DNA of 64,000 bases, from NCBI GenBank assembly GCA_937892155.1, contig CALAUG010000039.1, positions 1 to 64,000 of the forward strand, read 5' to 3'. Below the pieces are notes generated by a model. The model did no database searches and was not told where the DNA came from. It saw only the letters and a program-made list of their open reading frames with translations. Below, one piece after another: positions 1-5,943 of the stretch; position 1 is the first letter of the stretch, and every line of letters starts with the position of its first letter. A program made the translations under genes and the position numbers. Source of the stretch: an uncultured Bacteroidales bacterium. GTDB lineage: Bacteria > Bacteroidota > Bacteroidia > Bacteroidales > UBA1715.

Positions 1-574
1 CGTCTATATAATTGTCTATCAATATGATTCTTCGGTTTGCAGAACGAATTAAATCATTTGCAAATTTGTAGGCATCGAAAATTTGTCCGTTGTAAAAGAT
101 TCCTTCCTGTGGCGGAAGTGCGTGTTTTACAAAAAATTCTATCTGTTCGGAATGTTGTGCTACTGTTTTCTCAAGGTGTTCAATGCGATAATTTATAGCA
201 TAGCCACGAAGAAGAAATTCTTTTAATGTCTTGGTTGCCCATTGTCGAAAAAGTGTTGCATTTTTAGAAGAAACACGGTAGCCAACAGACAATATTGCAT
301 CCAAATTATAATATAATATTTGTCGTGAAACCTTTCTATTCCCTTCTTGTCGAACTACCGAGAAAAACTCGGAGGTTCGATTTTGTTCCAGTTCACCTTC
401 TTTATAAATATTCTTTAGATGCAAACTAATGTTGTCCGAAGAACAACCATACAACTCTGCCATCTGGCTTTGCGAAAGCCACACTGATTCTTGCTCCAAA
501 TGGACTTCTAAACTGATTTTCTCATTTACATTGTAGAGAATTATTTCTCCTGTACTTGCCGACTGCTTTTCCAT
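1..574 (-). CDS. RhuM-family protein, copy 1 (partial, cut by window start)
   Basis: The frame is open from an ATG at 574 (in-frame GTG at 580) to the window edge, about 191 residues. The N-terminal part reads like the RhuM family: an opening TGEIILYNVNEKISLEV, a helix-turn-helix-like stretch (WLSQSQMAELYGCSSDNIS) and the motif AILSVGYRV. The C-terminal part begins a module with ILIDNYID. A paralogue lies directly upstream on the same strand (895-1782). The first ~20 residues and everything after about residue 130 are nearly identical between them, while the middle is diverged. RhuM proteins often sit near restriction-modification or other defence genes, but their biochemical role is unclear. 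No function is asserted beyond a putative DNA-binding role. Confidence 0.75.
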   Translation of the reverse strand, partial: MEKQSASTGEIILYNVNEKISLEVHLEQESVWLSQSQMAELYGCSSDNISLHLKNIYKEGELEQNRTSEFFSVVRQEGNRKVSRQILYYNLDAILSVGYRVSSKNATLFRQWATKTLKEFLLRGYAINYRIEHLEKTVAQHSEQIEFFVKHALPPQEGIFYNGQIFDAYKFANDLIRSANRRIILIDNYID

Positions 575-608
575 ATTCACTTCTTTTGATTCGTTATTTG
601 GGGTACGG

Positions 609-616
609 CAAAGATA
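609..616 (-). promoter_or_regulatory. -7 promoter box for RhuM copy 1
   Basis: CAAAGATA on the plus strand is TATCTTTG on the minus strand, a perfect Bacteroidota TAnnTTTG box about 35 nt upstream of the ATG at 574. The same box in the same sequence context precedes copy 2. Confidence 0.55.
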
Positions 617-623
617 GTAAAAT

Positions 624-649
624 AGTGATTAGTGATTAGTGATTAGTGA
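624..649. repeat. Heptamer tandem repeat AGTGATT, 3.7 copies
   Basis: Three full AGTGATT units and a partial fourth lie immediately upstream of the -7 box of RhuM copy 1, so they cover its spacer and -33 region. The matching place before copy 2 has only an interrupted version of the unit. Confidence 0.8.
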
Positions 650-894
650 GAAATATTCCACGTTAAAAAACAGCGGGATTTCATATCAATAGAAGTCAGT
701 TGGTCTGTTCTCCAACGAAGCCGTCACCCTGAGCGATAGCGAAGGGTCTCTTAACATTATCATGATGATTATTCTTTGCAACATTCTGTTTATGGGGACA
801 GATTCTTCACTGCACTGCGCTCCGTTCGGAAAGACGGTTTCAATAATGACATTATTCTATGAACCAGAGACGCGATGAATCGACGTCTTTACTC

Positions 895-1782
895 TTAACT
901 CTTCTCTCCTTGGCTGATTTGCAATTGATTGATAAATTCTCCAGCGCAAATTTCCAATTTGCTGAATGCAAACATTTTCTTGCCTAAATCCTTCAAACTG
1001 GCGCCAATTAGGTAAACAACATCGTCAACTATGAGAAATCGGTCGTGCGATTGACGGAAAATTTGTACATCAATGGGACGATATTGTTCGTTATGTTTTG
1101 CAATATCCAACTGCAATTGTTTTGAAATTTGAGCGGTATAGATTGTAGCTTTAACTTGTTCTTTTCGTTTGTCAAACATAGTAAGAACCGTATCATCTAT
1201 ATAGTTGTCTATCAATATGATTCGTATGTTTGCAGAACGAGTTAAATCGTTAGCAAATTTGTAGGCATCAAAAATTTGTCCATTGTAAAAAATTCCTTCC
1301 TGCGGTGGAAGTGCGTGTTTTACAAAAAATTCTATCTGCTCGGTATGTTGCGATAAAATAGTTTCATGTGCGTGGAATCGTGTTTCCATTCTTTTTTCCA
1401 AGTCTAAAATCCGCTGATTCTCAATGGCACTTTTCATAACATATTCTTTTAATACCCTATTTGCCCACTGCCTGAACATAGTTCCTCGCAAACTTTTTAC
1501 TCGGTATCCAACGGATATAATCACATCTAAAGAATAGTATGGGACTGGTTTCTTTATTCCATTAACGTGCATAATTTGCACGTTAATATTTTTATCAAGT
1601 TCACCTTCGGTAAAAACATTGATGATATGTCGCCGAATATTTGATTCTTCTCTATCAAACAACAAAACCATTTGATTAACCGATAGCCACACTGTTTCTC
1701 GTTCAAAATGAACTTTTAGACTGATTTTCTCATTTACATTGTAGAGAATAATTTCTCCTGTTCTTGCCGACTGCTTTTCCAT
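895..1782 (-). CDS. RhuM-family protein, copy 2, with C-terminal PLD-like module
   Basis: This 295-residue protein starts at ATG 1782 (GTG 1788 is in frame and possible). Residues 1 to about 125 form the RhuM-like region, with a helix-turn-helix-like stretch (WLSVNQMVLLFDREESNIR) and the family motif VIISVGYRVKS. A helical linker follows at about 130-150. The C-terminal module has ILIDNYIDDTVLTMF and HDRFLIVDD, resembling one half of a phospholipase-D-type fold; no second HKD motif is visible, so nuclease activity cannot be claimed. It is a tandem paralogue of the partial gene at 1-574, and even the 5' leader and promoter are duplicated. Likely a DNA-binding accessory protein of unknown role. 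Confidence 0.8.
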   Translation of the reverse strand: MEKQSARTGEIILYNVNEKISLKVHFERETVWLSVNQMVLLFDREESNIRRHIINVFTEGELDKNINVQIMHVNGIKKPVPYYSLDVIISVGYRVKSLRGTMFRQWANRVLKEYVMKSAIENQRILDLEKRMETRFHAHETILSQHTEQIEFFVKHALPPQEGIFYNGQIFDAYKFANDLTRSANIRIILIDNYIDDTVLTMFDKRKEQVKATIYTAQISKQLQLDIAKHNEQYRPIDVQIFRQSHDRFLIVDDVVYLIGASLKDLGKKMFAFSKLEICAGEFINQLQISQGEKS

Positions 1783-1816
1783 ATTCACTTCTTTTGATTC
1801 GTTATTTGGGGTACGG

Positions 1817-1824
1817 CAAAGATA
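1817..1824 (-). promoter_or_regulatory. -7 promoter box for RhuM copy 2
   Basis: CAAAGATA on the plus strand (TATCTTTG on minus), in the same flanking sequence as the box of copy 1, about 35 nt before the ATG at 1782. Confidence 0.55.
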
Positions 1825-2000
1825 GTAAAATAGTGATTAGTTTTTAGTGATTAAAAATTTGTTTAAAAGCCCAGCGGGCTTTCATATCAATAGAAGATGT
1901 ACAATTCTCGATAATTCAACCCTGTAAGGGTTGCACAAAATGAATGGTTAATAATACGCTTCATTTCCATGCCAAAAGGACAAAGAAAAACATGTATTTT

Positions 2001-2031
2001 CTTGACAAACGAAGATTTTATTTTATCTTTG
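2001..2031 (+). promoter_or_regulatory. Promoter of the candidate small RNA
   Basis: CTTG at 2001-2004 (three of four bases of TTTG), a 19-bp spacer, then a perfect TATCTTTG at 2024-2031. It faces right, towards a 65-base stretch with no open frame that ends in a terminator. Confidence 0.55.
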
Positions 2032-2036
2032 TAAAA

Positions 2037-2103
2037 AAGTGGCGGTGTTGCAATTGCAACCCGTACAGGTCCCCCAATCAGAACACGATTGGGGTTGTTT
2101 TTT
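2037..2103 (+). ncRNA. Candidate small RNA with intrinsic terminator
   Basis: Transcription from the promoter at 2001-2031 would begin near 2037 and end at a strong terminator: arms CCCCAATC (2072-2079) and GATTGGGG (2087-2094), loop of seven, then a T-rich tail through 2103. The 65-nt product would also contain the perfect palindrome GTTGCAATTGCAAC (2047-2060). No coding frame with a plausible start is seen. Its 3' tail overlaps the last two bases of the convergent gene at 2102-2590, so an antisense role is possible. The family is not recognised. The hairpin could instead only terminate an unseen transcript, but nothing codes rightwards upstream of it. Confidence 0.45.
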
Positions 2104-2590
2104 AATACTCATGTAAAAGACTTGTATCTTTTGTGAGAAAATAATATCCATGAATACCTTTTCGTTGTATGTTGTTAATTTCTGCACGAAAATTTTCATT
2201 CCAGTTATCAAACTGAAAGACAATACAACGGGTACCTTGCTTTTTGATAGAATGTTTTGCTTTTTTCTCAATATTGGTACAGCCCTGCATTCTTTTTAAA
2301 TCAGCGGGAATACCATTTATAGTTATATCGTATGAACCCTCAATTTTTTTGTCGGATAAGTGTTCTACTTTGTATCCATGTGTTTTGAGTACCAAACACA
2401 TCTCGTGTTCTTTCGCATATTTCGCCTTCTCATTTTTACTTTTTCGGGATTCTCGTATTCTTTTTCTTTGAGTTACAAGATATCCTCCCGTTTGTATGGA
2501 AAAACCATGATGTTTCCAGTAAACAATGCAATAGAGAAAATACTTGTACAATGAGGCACGAATTTCCTTTGTATAGGGTTTCTTAAACAT
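2102..2590 (-). CDS. Small protein with CdiA-CT-like nuclease-fold domain
   Basis: A 162-residue protein. An upstream in-frame ATG at 2620 lies inside the -7 box at 2618-2625, so MFKKPYTKEIR at 2590 is the likely start. The first 60 residues are basic. Residues ~70-160 follow a pattern I associate with the C-terminal tRNase domain of contact-dependent inhibition toxins: a helix (EMCLVLKTHGYKVEHL), a short strand with DITINGIPADLKR, a Ser/Lys-rich helix, and a hydrophobic strand (RCIVFQFDN). Here the domain stands alone, with no secretion signal, toxin-delivery region or adjacent immunity gene. It could be a phage- or defence-linked nuclease or a relic. The assignment rests on pattern resemblance only. 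Confidence 0.5.
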   Translation of the reverse strand: MFKKPYTKEIRASLYKYFLYCIVYWKHHGFSIQTGGYLVTQRKRIRESRKSKNEKAKYAKEHEMCLVLKTHGYKVEHLSDKKIEGSYDITINGIPADLKRMQGCTNIEKKAKHSIKKQGTRCIVFQFDNWNENFRAEINNIQRKGIHGYYFLTKDTSLLHEY

Positions 2591-2617
2591 GACTATAATT
2601 AGTGGTTTTAACGCCTG

Positions 2618-2625
2618 CAAAGATA
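2618..2625 (-). promoter_or_regulatory. -7 promoter box that fixes the start of the 2102-2590 gene
   Basis: CAAAGATA on plus, TATCTTTG on minus. Transcription would start near 2611, downstream of the ATG at 2620 and upstream of the one at 2590. Confidence 0.5.
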
Positions 2626-2693
2626 CGAATGTTTTCTTTATTTATTTCTTACTGCGACAAAAGAAATGCACGTAATCTATTGGCTTCCATCCA

Positions 2694-2727
2694 TAAAAAA
2701 CGCAGAACCCCTATTGGAATTCTGCGT
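2694..2727 (-). terminator. Terminator of the DGR-like lipoprotein gene
   Basis: Eight-base arms ACGCAGAA (2700-2707) and TTCTGCGT (2720-2727). The A-run at 2694-2699 gives a U-tract on the minus transcript. It lies about 120 bases beyond the stop of the lipoprotein gene. Confidence 0.65.
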
Positions 2728-2794
2728 CTGTGTTTGTTAGGGGGATACACCCTCCAACTCTTATCCCTTATCCCTTATCTCTTATTTCTTATCT

Positions 2795-2852
2795 CTTAAC
2801 TCTTAATTCTTACTTCTTAACTCTTAATTCTTACTTCTTAACTCTTAATTTA
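2795..2852. repeat. 21-bp tandem repeat at the 3' end of the lipoprotein gene
   Basis: Units start at 2795, 2816 and 2837 (core CTTAACTCTTAATTCTTACTT; the third is partial) and run across the stop codon at 2845-2847. The preceding 30 bases (TTATCCC, TTATCTC) are a looser variant of the same pyrimidine-rich pattern. Confidence 0.8.
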
Positions 2853-4050
2853 CCCCCCGCACAAGGCGCACAGACCGACCGTCGTAGCGGCCGTTGTTGT
2901 CCATGTAGGCACTGCCGCCATCGAAGTACAGGTAGTAGGCGTTGCTGTTGTAGTACGCAGACGAAGACCAGTAGCCCCCGTCGGAACCCACGTTGTAAAC
3001 ATCCGAACCGTAACGGTAGCCCGCAGCAGGAAGAAAAACAGCACCGTTAGCTTCCATCTTTGCCCAGTCACTTGTGGTGTATGTATTGCTGTTAAAACCA
3101 TTCATTCCATTCATGAATGTAATACCCTCTGGCGTTGTCCAGTTGTCCGGCAACAATATCATTCCCGTTACACCATTTACTGTTGCGGAACCTTTCAACG
3201 CACTTGCATCGGTTCTTGTGTTCAATAGATATTCCCACTCTTCATACGTTAGTGTTCTCCATTGTCCTGCGGTGTTTCCACCGTTGCTTATCTTGTTGTA
3301 CACACCCCAGTCTGCATTGGCATAACTGCCAGTTAAATTATTAGTGTATGAACCACCTGGATAATAATCTCCATAATCCGTACTTGTTGAATATGGTTGG
3401 TACGCATTGGCTCCGCTATTCCAACCACTCGTTCCCCAACCGAACAAATCTATATAATCGCTATACGTAGAAGAAATGTTTTTATTTGTATCACCTATCA
3501 TATCATATTGGTGTTCTGCAAAACGCCATGTCTTTGTGCTTGCCTGATATTGTAAGTTGCCTTGGCTAAAATATACTTGTTCTGTCGCTGAAATAGAGAA
3601 TGCTGCTTGTATTGCTCCATTTTCTATCGTAACATTGCCTTGTTCTCCGTTATTGCCTCCAGTCTCTTCTCCATTATTCTCCTCTGCAGGAGTATCCGTT
3701 GCAGATTGCGAAACCGCAATAACTTTTGAATCGGAATCTATTGCAACTGAGAAATACGATTCACGAGATTGACCGCTTGCGTTTTGGGATACAGAAACAG
3801 TAATCGCACCGTTACCCTTTCCACCCATTGGAGAAATGCTGATCCAGTCGGAATTGTTTTCAACATACCAAGTACTGTTTGTTGTTATGGTTACCACTTT
3901 TGACTCCGCATTCTTTGAAAATCCTAATTCACTTTTAGATACCTCCAACTTAGGATTCTCTTGTTTTGTCGGTGTTTCCTCGTCACCACACGATGCCATC
4001 GTACATGCACCTAGGCAGAACATGGCAATTGTTTTAAAGAAATGTTTCAT
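2845..4050 (-). CDS. BACON-domain surface lipoprotein with C-type-lectin-like C-terminus (candidate DGR target)
   Basis: The 401-residue protein starts at ATG 4050 (MKHFFKTIAMF); the frame extends upstream to a TTG at 4125 but without support. A lipoprotein signal peptide ends in TMASC, with Cys21 as the lipid anchor. Residues ~35-118 match a BACON domain, followed by a Glu/Asn/Gly-rich linker at ~120-140. The rest is of the Fibrobacter succinogenes major-domain / FGE-like type (TLTYEEWEYLLNTR, MILLPDNW, GAVFLPAAGYR, GYWSSSA), ending SVRLVRGVN. The last ~45 codons are distinctly GC-rich and dominated by NNC codons for Tyr, Asn, Ser, Asp, Gly and Arg, as in DGR variable regions. Probably a surface-exposed ligand-binding protein; the ligand is unknown. 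Confidence 0.8.
   Translation of the reverse strand: MKHFFKTIAMFCLGACTMASCGDEETPTKQENPKLEVSKSELGFSKNAESKVVTITTNSTWYVENNSDWISISPMGGKGNGAITVSVSQNASGQSRESYFSVAIDSDSKVIAVSQSATDTPAEENNGEETGGNNGEQGNVTIENGAIQAAFSISATEQVYFSQGNLQYQASTKTWRFAEHQYDMIGDTNKNISSTYSDYIDLFGWGTSGWNSGANAYQPYSTSTDYGDYYPGGSYTNNLTGSYANADWGVYNKISNGGNTAGQWRTLTYEEWEYLLNTRTDASALKGSATVNGVTGMILLPDNWTTPEGITFMNGMNGFNSNTYTTSDWAKMEANGAVFLPAAGYRYGSDVYNVGSDGGYWSSSAYYNSNAYYLYFDGGSAYMDNNGRYDGRSVRLVRGVN
2848..2979 (-). other. Candidate DGR variable region (VR)
   Basis: From WSSSA to the C-terminus, the positions likely to vary are coded TAC, AAC, AGC, GAC, GGC or CGC. All can be derived from AAC by changing adenines only, with the third base C kept. 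Between them stand fixed hydrophobic or framework codons (CTG, TTC, GCC, ATG). The block ends in SVRLVRG, a common VR ending in Bacteroidota. Local GC is far above that of the gene's 5' half. No template repeat or reverse transcriptase was found in the window, so any mutagenesis would have to act in trans. Confidence 0.5.
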
Positions 4051-4150
4051 AATTATTTGTATTAATTTAGCATTAAACAAAAAAGCGACCTCCCAGCTCT
4101 CGCCAGAAGTCGCTACATAATTCAAAAATAATAAGGGTTACACTACATAT

Positions 4151-4205
<55 letters not shown>

Positions 4206-4293
4206 ATACAAGTATTTGGAAAATCCAAATAATTACCACGGAAAATGATATTTTTTTTAACAGAACACACGTTTCAAAATGTTTTTTACACAG

Positions 4294-4301
4294 CAAAGAT
4301 A
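4294..4301 (-). promoter_or_regulatory. -7 promoter box of the lipoprotein gene
   Basis: CAAAGATA on plus (TATCTTTG on minus). A start near 4287 would give a leader of about 240 nt that contains the whole TG microsatellite. Confidence 0.45.
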
Positions 4302-4384
4302 GAATAAAGTTTTCGTATTTCTGTAATCAGAAGGCAGGAAAAAAGAATTAGAAAGTTGGGATTGGTACAAAAACTAACACCCCT

Positions 4385-5896
4385 CTACAACTCAATTATA
4401 TTCAACATTTTTAATGTTGCTTTGATTGCTGCTGTGGTTTGGTCGGGATCAAGACCTCGTGTTTTGAATGAACGTGTTCCGTCATTCCAGGTGATAACAG
4501 TTTCTACCAACGCATCGGTTTTTCCACCGGGTGGGATTGTCACCACATAGTCTTCCAACTTTGGAATTTCGACTTTACGTTTATCGTAAATTTTATGTAG
4601 AGCTTTCATCAACGCATTGTATTGTCCGTCGCCTGCCGAAGTTTCTTCAAAACGTTTGTCGCCGATTTTCAATGAAATTGTTGCTACTGGTTTCAAACCA
4701 AGCACATTACATACGTAATAATTTTCTATCACAACTTTCTGCTCGATTTTTTTGTTTTCCATAACCTCACGGGCTATGTAATACAAATCTTCCGTTGTAA
4801 TTGATTCTTTTCTATCGCCAAGCTCCACAACACGTGCGGTAATCAGCTTCTTCATTTCTGGGTCGAGTTCCAATCCGAGTTCCTGAAGATTTTTCTCGAT
4901 GTTCGCTTTTCCCGAAGTTTTTCCCAACGCATATTTTCTCACGCGTCCGAATCGTTCCGGCATCAAATCGTTGCAATACAAATTGCCTTTTTTGTCGCCA
5001 TCTGCGTGAACACCAGCCGTCTGCGTAAAAACGTTTTCGCCAATTATCGGCATATTCGAAGCAACACGTACTCCCGAAATTGTTTCTACAATTTTGCTTA
5101 TCTTATTCAGATAGATTTCTTTTACTGTTGTTTCCAGTTTCAAATGGTCGTGAATACATGGAACAATAGTCGACAACGCCGTGTTTCCCGCACGTTCGCC
5201 AAGTCCGTTTACCGATGTATGAATTCCGTTAAATCCAGCAGTAACAGCAGCCGTGGAATTGGCAACAGCTAAACCATAATCATTGTGTCCGTGAAAATCG
5301 AAATGCAAATCAGGATATTTTTCACGAATCTGCTTACAATATTTGTACGTTTCTTTTGGATACAAAATTCCGAGCGTATCGGGAAGCATAAAACGTTTTA
5401 TAGACGTTTTCGACAAACTATCCAACATATAGAATACGTAATCCTGCGAGTAGCGCATGCCGTTAGACCAATCTTCCAAATAGACATTCACGCTGATTCC
5501 AAGACTTTCTGCGTATGATATATTTTCTTTTATGTCGGCTATGTGTTCCTCTGGAGTTTTACCAAGTTGTCCTTCCAATTGTCGCAAGGAGCCTTTGCAC
5601 AACAAGTTTATACACGTGCCTCCTGCCTTATTTATCCAATCAATAGAAATATGGTTATCGAGAAAGCCTAAAATTTCAATTTTGTCGAGACAATTTGCAT
5701 CCTTTGCCCATTCGATAATTTTTGAAGCGCATTCAAACTCACCTTTCGACACACGAGCAGAAGCAATTTCAATGCGGTTGACATTTACTTCCGTCAATAA
5801 ATGTTTTGCTATTGAAAGTTTTTCTTTTTCTGTAAATGCCACGCCATTGGTTTGTTCACCATCACGCAATGTCGTATCTATCACCTCAACAAACAT
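4385..5896 (-). CDS. 2-isopropylmalate synthase / citramalate synthase family protein
   Basis: A 503-residue acyl-CoA:2-oxoacid condensing enzyme (DRE-TIM metallolyase), translated from MFVEVIDTTLRDGEQ at 5896 rather than the in-frame ATG at 5926. The barrel contains the DTTLRDGEQ signature, the metal-binding HGHNDYGLAVAN and GLGERAGN. Residues ~370-500 form the LeuA-type allosteric domain (SAGDGQYNALMKAL, IPPGGKTDALVET), which normally binds leucine or isoleucine as feedback inhibitor. The length and divergent N-terminus fit the second LeuA/CimA-like subgroup common in Bacteroidales, so citramalate (isoleucine route) or isopropylmalate (leucine route) are both possible. No other leu genes are nearby. 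It lies 47 bases beyond the helicase gene on the same strand. Confidence 0.85.
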   Translation of the reverse strand: MFVEVIDTTLRDGEQTNGVAFTEKEKLSIAKHLLTEVNVNRIEIASARVSKGEFECASKIIEWAKDANCLDKIEILGFLDNHISIDWINKAGGTCINLLCKGSLRQLEGQLGKTPEEHIADIKENISYAESLGISVNVYLEDWSNGMRYSQDYVFYMLDSLSKTSIKRFMLPDTLGILYPKETYKYCKQIREKYPDLHFDFHGHNDYGLAVANSTAAVTAGFNGIHTSVNGLGERAGNTALSTIVPCIHDHLKLETTVKEIYLNKISKIVETISGVRVASNMPIIGENVFTQTAGVHADGDKKGNLYCNDLMPERFGRVRKYALGKTSGKANIEKNLQELGLELDPEMKKLITARVVELGDRKESITTEDLYYIAREVMENKKIEQKVVIENYYVCNVLGLKPVATISLKIGDKRFEETSAGDGQYNALMKALHKIYDKRKVEIPKLEDYVVTIPPGGKTDALVETVITWNDGTRSFKTRGLDPDQTTAAIKATLKMLNIIEL

Positions 5897-5943
5897 GTTT
5901 CTAAAAAATTTTGTGCGAAAATACAATTTTTACATACACGTTG

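Larger units (their letters stand above)
581..894. other. Intergenic gap between RhuM copies
   Basis: This 314-base gap holds the copy 1 promoter, the heptamer repeat, and an imperfect palindrome at 727-746 (arms CCCT and AGGG around GAGCGATAGCGA) of the kind that recurs between Bacteroidota genes. A hairpin lies at 868-888 (arms AGACGCGAT and ATCG-A-CGTCT) just beyond the stop of copy 2. No gene was found in it. Confidence 0.5.

Noticed and set aside
581..894. Insertion-sequence remnant between the RhuM copies
   Set aside because: No transposase-like frame and no matching terminal inverted repeats were seen; the palindrome at 727-746 is a short intergenic element.
2730..2852. CRISPR array or leader
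   Set aside because: The repeats are 21 bp, directly joined without spacers, and no cas gene is present.
4051..4125. N-terminal extension of the lipoprotein from a TTG at 4125
   Set aside because: It would put 25 residues before a classical lipoprotein signal peptide; the ATG at 4050 is the natural start.
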